Origin: Arcanobacterium sp.
GTDB taxonomy: Bacteria; Actinomycetota; Actinomycetes; Actinomycetales; Actinomycetaceae
DNA length: 64,000 bases
NCBI GenBank assembly: GCA_022783665.1
Contig: JALFZJ010000063.1
Span: 18,801 to 82,800 of the forward strand
Direction: 5' to 3'
Shown here: positions 50,187 to 58,858 of the stretch, one piece after another
Numbering within the stretch: the stretch's first letter is position 1
How the letters are laid out: the number at the start of each line of letters is the position of its first letter
Position numbers and translations under genes: made by a program
Notes under the pieces: model-generated
What the model saw: the letters and a program-made list of their open reading frames with translations, nothing else
Database searches by the model: none
What the model was told of the DNA's origin: nothing

Positions 50187-51478
50187 ACACTATACTTGGT
50201 ACGCTCATCGAGGCGTGGGAAGAAGTAAAGATCAACCGCGCCCGCGTGATCCTTTCACTGATCGGCGTTGGCGCTGCCGTATGGGCTATGGCCACGGTGA
50301 TAGCGCTCGGGCAAATTGCAGGCGCGTCCACCACGTACCAAATGTCGCAATGGACGGGCGTTCGGGGCACCATCAACGTAAGCACGATGGGCGAAGATAC
50401 TGGGCAATACAACGATTACGGAATGCCAATAGATAGCTCAGGCAACGTGGCATCTCCAGACGCCACACAGTATCACGAAGCAGTGCTCGCCACAGTGAAT
50501 CAGCTCAAAGCGCCGTACTGGACGACGTATCAAGTATTCACCCCACCAGTGGATGCGCCCCAGTGGGATTCGTGTGCCGGTGACGCTGATTGGTGTGCAG
50601 GTGGCGGTGATGCACAGCTGATGGCTGTAGATCCTCAATATTTCACCATATACTCGCGCACTCTTCTCAAGGGGCGCCTGCTTCAAGATTCCGATGCTGA
50701 CCTCCAGATGAATCCTGTGGTGATTAACGAGACGGCATGGAATGCCCTAGGGAATACGCCGATTGAAGCATACCCACGTTTATGGCTATCGAAGGATCAC
50801 TCCACGGCGGTGACGGTAGTTGGCGTTATCCGCAATGTAGGTGCGTGGGATCAGGCTGAGATTTACGCACCAAGTACGGCTGTGCCATATATGCTTCCCA
50901 ACAATCAGGACGCCACCTCGTATCCGGAGCTACGGATCGTTGCTCCAGCTGGTGAGGAAAAGCAGGCATCGGAGGTAGCGGCGTCTGTACTTCAAGCAAA
51001 TCTTGGCCAAGGATTCACTGCGACCGGCAGCTACGACGAGGCCTCGAATGTACAAGACGACGCACTCACCGGCACGTTGACGAAGGTTGTGGCTGCTATT
51101 GGTGCGATTGTTATTCTTCTTGGCGCCCTTGGCCTCCTCACGGTTTCGATTGTGACGATCAAAGGCAGGGTGCGAGAGATAGGTATTCGCCGCGCGGTAG
51201 GTGCTTCTGCTCGCAGAGTTTTCTTCTCGGTATTCTTCGAATCCGTGGTGGCCACAACCGCCGCAGGGTTTATTGGCGTGATTCTCTCGGTGTTCACCAT
51301 CCGTTCACCGCTAATTGATCTTCTGTTCGGTGCAGATCTTGGTGGCCTTACGTGGCCTTACCCGATGCAGGCCGCACTCCTTGGTGTGTTGATTTCGGCC
51401 TCCGTAGGGGCTCTATGTGGCATCATTCCAGCAACCATCGCGGTGAAGATGCGTCCGATTGATGCTATCCGATTCTGA
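50183..51478 (+). CDS. MacB/FtsX-type ABC transporter permease
   Basis: A 431-residue permease. An N-terminal transmembrane helix (RVILSLIGVGAAVWAMATVIAL) and a large extracellular MacB-PCD domain (about 45-285) precede three C-terminal helices with the FtsX signature IKGRVREIGIRRAVGASARRVFF. The three-gene set resembles MacAB-type exporters of antibiotics, peptides or lipids; the substrate is unknown. It ends the operon. Confidence 0.93.
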   Translation: MNTILGTLIEAWEEVKINRARVILSLIGVGAAVWAMATVIALGQIAGASTTYQMSQWTGVRGTINVSTMGEDTGQYNDYGMPIDSSGNVASPDATQYHEAVLATVNQLKAPYWTTYQVFTPPVDAPQWDSCAGDADWCAGGGDAQLMAVDPQYFTIYSRTLLKGRLLQDSDADLQMNPVVINETAWNALGNTPIEAYPRLWLSKDHSTAVTVVGVIRNVGAWDQAEIYAPSTAVPYMLPNNQDATSYPELRIVAPAGEEKQASEVAASVLQANLGQGFTATGSYDEASNVQDDALTGTLTKVVAAIGAIVILLGALGLLTVSIVTIKGRVREIGIRRAVGASARRVFFSVFFESVVATTAAGFIGVILSVFTIRSPLIDLLFGADLGGLTWPYPMQAALLGVLISASVGALCGIIPATIAVKMRPIDAIRF

Positions 51479-51864
51479 TTCTGAGTTGTTGGTGATTTTC
51501 GAGAGCGCCTCCCTGTGCCATCTCGGTGTTCCATTCCAGTGTTGCGCGTGAGTCGTATCCTCTGGCGTTACTCTGAAGCCACACCTTGCATCTCGCCAAA
51601 CTCTTAGCCCCGAGCGCGACGATCCGCGTCCATCTAGCCATTAATTCCAATTAATTCCGTATTCCCTCCCCTTTTTGTGCGAGGGCGCAAGCGAATAGTG
51701 CCGCTGTTGTGAGCAACACATAAATAACTGCTTATTACTCTGTGCAAACATCCAATGTATTGCGTGGGCCACATTTCTAAGCTGAAAGTGACTCAAAGGA
51801 GGACGTGGCGAAGGAGCCACAGCTCAATTTGAGGATTGGCCACTGTGAACCCAAGGAGTTAAAA
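51479..51864. promoter_or_regulatory. Upstream region of the glycyl radical enzyme gene
   Basis: A 386-base spacer with no gene of its own. A dyad TGTTG-TGAG-CAACA lies at 51705-51718, overlapping TGTG-N5-CACA at 51708-51720, and could bind a CRP/FNR- or Rex-like regulator. A short tandem repeat (ATTAATTCC, AATTAATTCC) lies near 51640-51660. A second strong Shine-Dalgarno sequence, AAAGGAGGA, ends one base before an in-frame GTG at 51805. This GTG is too close to be a good start. Confidence 0.35.
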
Positions 51865-54513
51865 ATGACAGCCATCGACAATCAGACGTCGAAGATGACG
51901 TTTACCTACGGCGAGCGCCCCGAAGAAGTTCAAGACCGCGAAGTGCACGGCAAGGCAAGCCCGCGCGCTGAGAGACTCATCCAAGAATATTACGATGCAA
52001 AACTTATGCTCGACTGTACCTTCCCAATCGAATACACCAAAGCTTGGGAAGCAGCTAAAGGCAACCATCCGGTATTGCGCCGCGGCCTCGCATTCAAGGC
52101 TGCTTTCTCGGCGCTTGAGCCAAACATCCGCCCTGGCGAATTGATCGTGATGAGCCGCAACCGCTATGTGCGTGGCGCCTCCCTCGTGCCGTGGACTGCC
52201 AATAGCGCAATCCTCCAAGAAGAAGAACGCGCTCAGCGTCTCAGCGGACGCGCATCGAACAAAGCGCTAGAAGACGTTACCATCCTCGCTACTGGCGGCG
52301 GCGTGGTTGCTGAGGACACCGAAGATCTCATTTCGATCTCGAAGCGGTATGGTCTTCCGCGCGAAGAGTATGAAGCAATGCTCGAAGCGTGCAAGTACTG
52401 GGAAAACACCTCCGTCGAGGAAACCTCGTGGATGTGGGGCAAGATGCACCCCGAGTACGACACCCTCGTCAAGTTCAAGGACGCCGTGCTAATGAGCTCC
52501 GATATGGAGTACGGCAACCGCCACGGCCGTTCGGTAAACTCTTACGCCGTCGTCTTTACTCTAGGCTTTGAGGGCATGAAGGCACGCTGCCGCGAGTTGA
52601 TCGATGAGCATTGCCACGACGGGCGTTATGTAGACAACGTAGCCTTCTGGCTCGGCACAATCGCTACGATCGAAGGCGTGCAGACGTGGATGCGCAAGTA
52701 TGAAGCCAAGGCACGCAGCCTTGCCGAGGCGGAAACCGATCCGAAGCAGAAGCAAGAATACATCGATATTGCTGATCGCCTCGGCTGGGTTGTAGAGAAC
52801 CCGCCACGCGATTTCATGGAAGCAGTTCAGCTCCACTGGACGGCCCAGCTTGAGGTCTACAACGAAATGCAAGGCTCTGGCTTCTCCCCAGGGCGCCTCG
52901 GTGCAGTGCTCTATCCGTATTGGAAGAAAGATATTGACGAAGGCAAGATCACTCGTGAATTTACCCTTGAGGTGCTTGAGTGCATGCGCGTGAAGTACAC
53001 CGAACTCGAAATCGCCACTTCTACGGCTACCACGGGTATTCTCGCCGGTAATACGTTCAACAACATCTGCTTGGGCGGCCAGAACCCAGACGGCACGGCT
53101 GGCGATAATGAGCTCGAGATTCTCTTCCTCCAAGCCTGCATCAATATGCCAACCGTATCGCCAACGCTTACGGTGCTTTACGACGGTAAGCTTTCCAACG
53201 CCTTCTTGAACAAAGCCATCGAGTGCAATAAGACGGGCGCGGGCATGCCGGCTTGGGTAAGTAACCGTGTGGGCATCGAGTACTGCATGAAGTACTTCCA
53301 GGATGAGCACATCACTATTGAGGATGCAAGGTCATGGTCGGTAGGCGGATGTTTGGAAATCCAGCCGGGCGCAAACCTCTACGGAAAGGTGGGCGCTGGC
53401 GCCTACTCCTCCTCCGGCATCAACTTCATCAACGTGCCGAAGATTCTTGAGCTCGTCCTCTTCGACGGTAAGGATCCTCGTACAGGCATTCAGGTATTCC
53501 CCGAGAAGCATCTCGCTCTTGACTCCTTCGACGAAGTCATGAACGACTTCAAAGAGAAGTTCTTCGAAGTAACGCGGATTTTCCAAGAGCTCTACAATTT
53601 CAAGACGAAGTCTGCTTTCGAGATTGATCAGCCGATTCTGTTCTCCGCTCTTACGAGCGACTGCCTCGAAAAGGGCGCAGATATTGACCACGAGGGCAAC
53701 CGTTACAACCGTTGCTTCACCACGTGGATCACCGGCCAGGTAAATGCCGCGAACTCGTTGGCGTCGCTCAAGAAGAACGTATTTGAAGACAAGGCGTTCA
53801 CCCTCGATGAGCTCAAGGATGCTATGCTCAACAACTTCGGGTACGAGTCGGCTCTGATTACTGGCAACTATTCGATGATGGAGCAGGAGAAGAAAGAAAC
53901 GAATCCGGATTGGGAGCGCATCCACGCGCTGTGCGTGCGCGCACCGAAGTTCGGCAACGACGATCATTATGTAGACGACGTGTACGTACAGGTATCGCAT
54001 ACCTTCCGTGACGCCGCCGAAGCCACGACGGACGTCTTCGGCCGTAAGTGGGTTGGTTCGATGCTTTCGACTTCTACACACGGCCCGCTCGGCCAGGCTG
54101 ATATTGCCTCGCCAGATGGACGCCTGGCAGGCGTCACGCTTGCAGACGGCGGCCAGTCGCCTTACCCGGGCACGGATCTCAACGGCCCATACGCTGTGCT
54201 GAACTCCGCAGTATCGATCGATCACTCGGACTTCAAGAACACCCAGCTCAACATGAAGGTGCACCCGGCGTCAATTAAGGGCCCGCAAGGTTCGAAGAAG
54301 ATGCTGCAAATGATCAAAGCCTTCATGAATCAGGGCGGCTACCATATTCAGTTCAACGTTGTTGACTCTCGTATGCTCAAAGATGCACAACAAAAGCCAG
54401 ATCAGTATCGCAACCTTTTGGTTCGCGTGGCTGGTTTCACCCAGTATTGGGTTGAGGTGGCCAAGCCGATTCAGGATGAATTGATTGCTCGTACCGAGTA
54501 CGAAGAAATCTAA
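51865..54513 (+). CDS. Glycyl radical enzyme, arylacetate decarboxylase family
   Basis: An 882-residue oxygen-sensitive glycyl radical enzyme. The thiyl-radical Cys496 and catalytic Glu498 lie in VGGCLEIQPG, and the radical Gly857 lies in VRVAGFTQYWVEVAKPIQDE. From recalled sequences, the whole protein follows clostridial p-hydroxyphenylacetate decarboxylase (HpdB), e.g. STSTHGPLGQADIASPDGRL and QLNMKVHPASIKGPQGSKK. The HpdB His536, which contacts the substrate, is replaced by Asn520 in GINFINVPK. Glu637, its acid-base residue, is replaced by Trp621 in FTTWITGQV. Substrates such as indoleacetate or phenylacetate are therefore more likely than p-hydroxyphenylacetate. ATG 51865 has AAGGAG 6 bases ahead. 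The transporter, regulator and activase genes follow. Confidence 0.88.
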   Translation: MTAIDNQTSKMTFTYGERPEEVQDREVHGKASPRAERLIQEYYDAKLMLDCTFPIEYTKAWEAAKGNHPVLRRGLAFKAAFSALEPNIRPGELIVMSRNRYVRGASLVPWTANSAILQEEERAQRLSGRASNKALEDVTILATGGGVVAEDTEDLISISKRYGLPREEYEAMLEACKYWENTSVEETSWMWGKMHPEYDTLVKFKDAVLMSSDMEYGNRHGRSVNSYAVVFTLGFEGMKARCRELIDEHCHDGRYVDNVAFWLGTIATIEGVQTWMRKYEAKARSLAEAETDPKQKQEYIDIADRLGWVVENPPRDFMEAVQLHWTAQLEVYNEMQGSGFSPGRLGAVLYPYWKKDIDEGKITREFTLEVLECMRVKYTELEIATSTATTGILAGNTFNNICLGGQNPDGTAGDNELEILFLQACINMPTVSPTLTVLYDGKLSNAFLNKAIECNKTGAGMPAWVSNRVGIEYCMKYFQDEHITIEDARSWSVGGCLEIQPGANLYGKVGAGAYSSSGINFINVPKILELVLFDGKDPRTGIQVFPEKHLALDSFDEVMNDFKEKFFEVTRIFQELYNFKTKSAFEIDQPILFSALTSDCLEKGADIDHEGNRYNRCFTTWITGQVNAANSLASLKKNVFEDKAFTLDELKDAMLNNFGYESALITGNYSMMEQEKKETNPDWERIHALCVRAPKFGNDDHYVDDVYVQVSHTFRDAAEATTDVFGRKWVGSMLSTSTHGPLGQADIASPDGRLAGVTLADGGQSPYPGTDLNGPYAVLNSAVSIDHSDFKNTQLNMKVHPASIKGPQGSKKMLQMIKAFMNQGGYHIQFNVVDSRMLKDAQQKPDQYRNLLVRVAGFTQYWVEVAKPIQDELIARTEYEEI

Positions 54514-54534
54514 TCTCTGAACTGGCATCCAGCC

Positions 54535-54572
54535 GGGGTGTGGTTGGAGCTTCATAGTTCCAACCACACCCC
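54535..54572 (+). terminator. Hairpin between decarboxylase and transporter genes
   Basis: GGGGTGTGGTTGGA and TCCAACCACACCCC form a perfect 14-bp stem with a 10-base loop, 21 bases after the decarboxylase stop. No T run follows (TTGCGC), so it may be a partial terminator or a 3' stabilising hairpin that sets a higher level of enzyme than of transporter. Confidence 0.7.
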
Positions 54573-54616
54573 TTGCGCTATCTTCTATTCGTTCTCTCTT
54601 GAATCAGGAACTTATT

Positions 54617-55921
54617 ATGACTACCTCACCTACTTTGGCTCCACCTGTTGGAGGCAGTGTGCGCGCCGCAGATCACGCTGGCTACAACAAGTACGCTCAG
54701 CGCGCTGTTATCGGCGCAGCGCTCTCAACCTTTTGGTCTGGCGCTTTGATTTTTGGCTACCCAGGCGTGATGAAATCGATCTGGGCTCAAAAGTTCGATG
54801 CATCCCCTGGCCAGCTTGGCTGGATCATGACGTTCGTTGTGGTCTCGCTCGGTATCTTCACGTTCTTCGCCGGCAAGTGGCATATGAAACTCGGCACTCG
54901 CCGCTCCTATCTTGTGGGCACAGCAATCCTCGTGGTTTCGATGCTCATCGTGATCTACTCGCCGAATATCTGGCTGATCTACCTCTTCGCTTTCCTCAAC
55001 GGCACGGCCTCTTGTTTCGTGTATTCGCCGTCTTTAGCGACGGTTCAAAACTGGTATCCACATCGTCGAGGTCTCGTGACGGGCATTGTAAATCTCGTAT
55101 TTGGCTTGTCGGCCGCGGTAATGTCTCCCCTGTTCCAGGTGCTGTTCGATAAGTTCGGATACGCCGCGATGGGCTGGATCACGATTGGCGCGATCGTCAT
55201 TACTAATGTGATTGCAGCGATGATCACCGAAATGCCTGATCGTACACCGCTTACTCCCGAGCAGCAGGAGGCTCGCGAGGAGGTATTTGCGAATGCCGCC
55301 AGCGCGGCAAATGGCACCGCTCCCGCGCCGGACGTAGAGCCTAAGATCGCAGTGAAAACTCGATCTTTCTGGTTCATTTGGCTGGCGTGGTGTTTCATGG
55401 GTGCCGCAGGTATCTCGATGGTTACGCTCTCTACTGGCTACGGCGAATTCCTTGCAGGGCAAGGTTTTGCAGTGACGGCGGTGGCTCTCCTTACGGCCTT
55501 CAACCTCACCAACGGGTTCTCGCGAATACTCGCTGGTGCGCTTTCGGACGTGATTGGCAGGAATCTTCTCGGCGCGATCAGCTTTGTGTTGGCAGCGGTA
55601 GGCTATTTCGTATTACCATTCACCCACAACATGGTTGCATTGTGTGTGCTGTGTGCTCTTGTGGGCTTCGCTTTCGGCACGCTGTTCGCGATCACCGCCC
55701 CGCTAGGTACGGATCTTTTCGGCCTGAAGTACTTTGGTCTGATTTTCGGATATATCTTCACGGCGTATGGTTTCGTCGGCGGTTTGGTCGGCCCGTTACT
55801 TTCATCCTACGTGCTGGGTAAAACTGGCTCATACACAGTGGTTTTCGCCTATCTAGGCGTGTTCTGCCTCCTTGCCGCATTGTTTATAATGTTGGCAAAG
55901 CCAAAGAACCGTCAAGGATAA
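54617..55921 (+). CDS. MFS transporter of the oxalate/formate antiporter (OxlT) type
   Basis: A 434-residue transporter with twelve hydrophobic segments in two halves. OxlT-family features include FGYPGVMKSIWAQKFDASPG (helices 1-2), the MFS loop GKWHMKLGTRRSYLVGTAI, and NWYPHRRGLVTGIVNLVFG in helix 5. The likely job is exchange of an arylacetate for its decarboxylated product, or uptake of substrate with protons; this follows only from position. ATG 54617 is taken with CAGGAA upstream; an in-frame TTG at 54599 is less likely. It lies 103 bases after the decarboxylase gene and 36 before the regulator gene. Confidence 0.9.
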   Translation: MTTSPTLAPPVGGSVRAADHAGYNKYAQRAVIGAALSTFWSGALIFGYPGVMKSIWAQKFDASPGQLGWIMTFVVVSLGIFTFFAGKWHMKLGTRRSYLVGTAILVVSMLIVIYSPNIWLIYLFAFLNGTASCFVYSPSLATVQNWYPHRRGLVTGIVNLVFGLSAAVMSPLFQVLFDKFGYAAMGWITIGAIVITNVIAAMITEMPDRTPLTPEQQEAREEVFANAASAANGTAPAPDVEPKIAVKTRSFWFIWLAWCFMGAAGISMVTLSTGYGEFLAGQGFAVTAVALLTAFNLTNGFSRILAGALSDVIGRNLLGAISFVLAAVGYFVLPFTHNMVALCVLCALVGFAFGTLFAITAPLGTDLFGLKYFGLIFGYIFTAYGFVGGLVGPLLSSYVLGKTGSYTVVFAYLGVFCLLAALFIMLAKPKNRQG

Positions 55922-55957
55922 CGCCCTCGCTGTGGATGGCAAAGGAGCTGTGGCGCG

Positions 55958-57712
55958 ATGTTATGTGGTGTAACCGTACGGAAGGTGTTGGAACGGCCAG
56001 AGTTCAGTGGTGCCCGCGTGCTCGCTGGGCAGGATAACCTGGATCGTGACGTCGCCGCGGTAACGGTTGCCGAAATCCCAGACATCGCTCGCTGGCTGAG
56101 TGGAAATGATTTCGTACACGGCGTGGGCAGGGTATTTGCCCTACCTGGTGGTGGGGTTGACGAATCCGCGATGCATCAGTGGATCAACGAACTCATTGAT
56201 GGCGGAGCGGCATGTTTCGCCATCAAAACCCACCGATATATAGACGAAGTACCACCTTCCGTGATCAAGCTGGGAAATGATAAGGGTTTCCCAATTATCG
56301 AATTGCCTGATGGCACGGTGCAGGCTCAAGTATCTGAGATTATCTATCAGATGATCATGGATGCCGGCCTTGAACGCGAGCGCAAACGCACCGAGCTATT
56401 TACTGCGATGGTGCGCGATGTGATGGGCCCACATGTGCTCAGCCATGACGCCACGAAAATGGCTGAGCATCTGCACCGCCCGATCGCGATCCTCAGTTCC
56501 ACCTACGAGTTTCTCGGTACATCGTTTTCCGATGACGCCGCCGATGCCGCTATTTCGCAGAGCAATCCACTGATTGATATGCAATCTGTGCAGGCTGGCG
56601 TGAAACACGCTGTCACCTCGGGCGCGCTTCTTCCTAGTGTGGGGGTGACGCCGGAGCAAAACGTTTTCTACGCCGAGTATGATGATTCTTCTGGCTCGAG
56701 CCACGAAGTGATCGTCTTGGAGATCACCTACGCTTCTGAGACTCTCGGCTATGCGTGCATGATCGGCGATTCAACGCCCTTCGATCCAGACGAAATCTAT
56801 TTCTTTGCCTCTCTTGCCGAAGTGCTCACAATCGATATGTCGAAAGAGATCATGGTAGAAACCTCGGTGCTACTCTCGCGCTCAGAGTTCTTCTCGGTGA
56901 TTTCTGGGCAGAACGTAGACGAACGCCGCGCTCTCTATTTGGCAGACCTGATCGGTTTGAACTATGCCAAGCCAATGCGTGCGATGGTGATCTCGGTCGA
57001 TTCGGCTGATGCGAATTTCGCTTCGGGATCGTCCATGGTAGGTGAGACGAAGAAAAAAGCGGTGCGCTATGTTGCCCAGCATCTTCGAGCTGTACTGAGG
57101 CCCGAGGAGAAGTGGTTCGCCTGCACATGGGAGCGCGGAGTCGCGGTAGTGTTCTCCGGCGAAGCGCACACCCCAGAACGTTTCTCGGCCTTAGGCGAAG
57201 CGCTCGTGAAGGGATTGACGGCCTCTGCTCGCTTCCAGCATGTACGGGCGGGTATCGGCCAGGCGGGTACCGGCATCGAAGGGATTCACGAATCTGCGCA
57301 AAACGCTCTTTACGCCCTCAACTCTATCGATACATTTTCTCTTTCGGAGCAGGTGATTCGATATGACGAGCTCGGCCCGTACTTGTTCTTGAGTGCGGCG
57401 ATGTGCTCGGCAGAAGCTTCGCAAAAGTACGTTGATTTCGTGCTCGGCCCGCTCCTTAATCAAGAGTCTGAGTATAGGGATGAACTCCTTGAGACGCTTT
57501 CGGTATATCTCAAGACGCGCGGCTCATACTCGGCGGCCGCTAAAGAACTCAACATGCACGTCAATAGTGTGCGCTACCGCGTCAGTAAAATCGCCCAGCT
57601 TCTCCCCGTGGATTTGGAGACCTCCGATGGCACAGGTTCGGTCTGGCTCGCGATGCGCATCCACACGCTTCTTTCTAACAACAACCCCAACGGCGCTCCC
57701 AAATGCGGTTGA
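55958..57712 (+). CDS. PucR/CdaR-type transcriptional regulator
   Basis: A 584-residue regulator. An N-terminal PucR sensing domain (about 1-130, with VRKVLERPEFSGARVLAGQ and VTVAEIPDIARWLSGNDFV) is followed by a middle GGDEF-like region. The C-terminal helix-turn-helix HTH_30 domain reads LETLSVYLKTRGSYSAAAKE, then LNMHVNSVRYRVSKIAQLL. Members usually activate nearby catabolic genes in response to a small molecule. Placement between transporter and activase genes, on the same strand, suggests it controls this locus and senses the arylacetate. AAAGGAG lies 10 bases before the ATG. Confidence 0.9.
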   Translation: MLCGVTVRKVLERPEFSGARVLAGQDNLDRDVAAVTVAEIPDIARWLSGNDFVHGVGRVFALPGGGVDESAMHQWINELIDGGAACFAIKTHRYIDEVPPSVIKLGNDKGFPIIELPDGTVQAQVSEIIYQMIMDAGLERERKRTELFTAMVRDVMGPHVLSHDATKMAEHLHRPIAILSSTYEFLGTSFSDDAADAAISQSNPLIDMQSVQAGVKHAVTSGALLPSVGVTPEQNVFYAEYDDSSGSSHEVIVLEITYASETLGYACMIGDSTPFDPDEIYFFASLAEVLTIDMSKEIMVETSVLLSRSEFFSVISGQNVDERRALYLADLIGLNYAKPMRAMVISVDSADANFASGSSMVGETKKKAVRYVAQHLRAVLRPEEKWFACTWERGVAVVFSGEAHTPERFSALGEALVKGLTASARFQHVRAGIGQAGTGIEGIHESAQNALYALNSIDTFSLSEQVIRYDELGPYLFLSAAMCSAEASQKYVDFVLGPLLNQESEYRDELLETLSVYLKTRGSYSAAAKELNMHVNSVRYRVSKIAQLLPVDLETSDGTGSVWLAMRIHTLLSNNNPNGAPKCG

Positions 57713-57735
57713 TGCGCCACGAATAGAGGTTCACT

Positions 57736-58692
57736 ATGAAACTTGATCCTGAAACCCAGGCAATGATTTTCGATATCCAAGGCTTTTCTGTGCATGACGG
57801 CCCTGGATCGCGCACCCTCGTATTTTTTAAGGGCTGCCCGCTCAACTGCTACTGGTGCTGTAATCCAGAGAGTCTGCACATGCGCCAAGAGGTGATGTAT
57901 CGCAGGTCCAAATGCGATAAGTGCCACGGATGTATTGATCGGAAGATCTGCCCCTTCGACGCGATCAGTGCAGACGGCCCAGATTCTTTTATTACGATCG
58001 ACCGCAGCAAGTGCATTCATTGTGAAGAGAAACCGTGCGTTGAAGGTTGCTATCACGATGCTCTCGCCTTGGCCGGCAAAGTGTATACGCTTGATGAGCT
58101 CATGTATAAGATTGAGCGCGATTCGCGCTATTGGGGTGACGGCGGTGGCGTAACGGTAGGCGGAGGCGAGATCGCCCAGCAGTATCGTTTCGTCTCGAAT
58201 TTCTTGAAGCGGCTTCACGAGCAAGGAATCCACACGGCCGTGGAGAGCTCTTCAATGGGGGCGTGGGATCACCTCAAGCAAATCTATGAACATGTGGATT
58301 GGGCATTCAACGATCTCAAGCACATGGATCCTGTGAAACACAAGGAAGCTACAGGGAAAAGTAATCGCCAAATCCTAGAGAATCTGCGCCATATTGCTGA
58401 TCTTGCACATGAGGGTAAGCTGCGCCAAGTGATCAGAATTCCCGTAGTCGTAGGTTTCAACGACGACAACGAAAACATCGATGCCACAATCGATTTCGTC
58501 AAGAGTATCGGCACGCACGAAATCAACTTGTTGCCGTTCCATCGTCTTGGTGAATCGAAGTACGAACAGCTCGATGAAGTGTATGACGCACGGGATATGC
58601 GCCCGCCGTCTGAAGAATTGATGCACAGCATCGCTGATCGGATTCGCGCCGCAGGGCTTAAGTGCTATGTAGGGTCCGATACGCCGTTTTAG
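57736..58692 (+). CDS. Glycyl radical enzyme-activating enzyme (radical SAM)
   Basis: A 318-residue activase that uses S-adenosylmethionine to install the glycyl radical. The radical SAM cluster is held by Cys34, Cys38 and Cys41 (KGCPLNCYWC). A ferredoxin-like insert binds two further 4Fe-4S clusters through Cys60, 63, 66 and 72 (CDKCHGCIDRKIC) and Cys93, 96, 101 and 105 (CIHCEEKPCVEGC). This insert is usual in activases for arylacetate decarboxylases, CutC and glycerol dehydratase, and absent from PflA. The SAM-binding GGG is seen as VTVGGGEIAQQ. It lies 23 bases after the regulator gene. Confidence 0.95.
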   Translation: MKLDPETQAMIFDIQGFSVHDGPGSRTLVFFKGCPLNCYWCCNPESLHMRQEVMYRRSKCDKCHGCIDRKICPFDAISADGPDSFITIDRSKCIHCEEKPCVEGCYHDALALAGKVYTLDELMYKIERDSRYWGDGGGVTVGGGEIAQQYRFVSNFLKRLHEQGIHTAVESSSMGAWDHLKQIYEHVDWAFNDLKHMDPVKHKEATGKSNRQILENLRHIADLAHEGKLRQVIRIPVVVGFNDDNENIDATIDFVKSIGTHEINLLPFHRLGESKYEQLDEVYDARDMRPPSEELMHSIADRIRAAGLKCYVGSDTPF

Positions 58693-58858
58693 GCCGAGTA
58701 CTGTGCTCAGGCTCATTGCGCATGCATAGCACCGCCGGTATGCGTACAAAACTACAAAAACATGGGGTTTGCCTTGGAGGCATCTCCATTGTTTGCGATA
58801 TTCACACACGTAATACTCGAATTACAGACTTATCAATGGAGATGGGTGGGCGATCACA

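Noticed and set aside
51805..51864. Upstream GTG as start of the decarboxylase
   Set aside because: Its Shine-Dalgarno sequence ends only one base before the GTG, and the ATG at 51865 has proper spacing; kept only as a possible leader.
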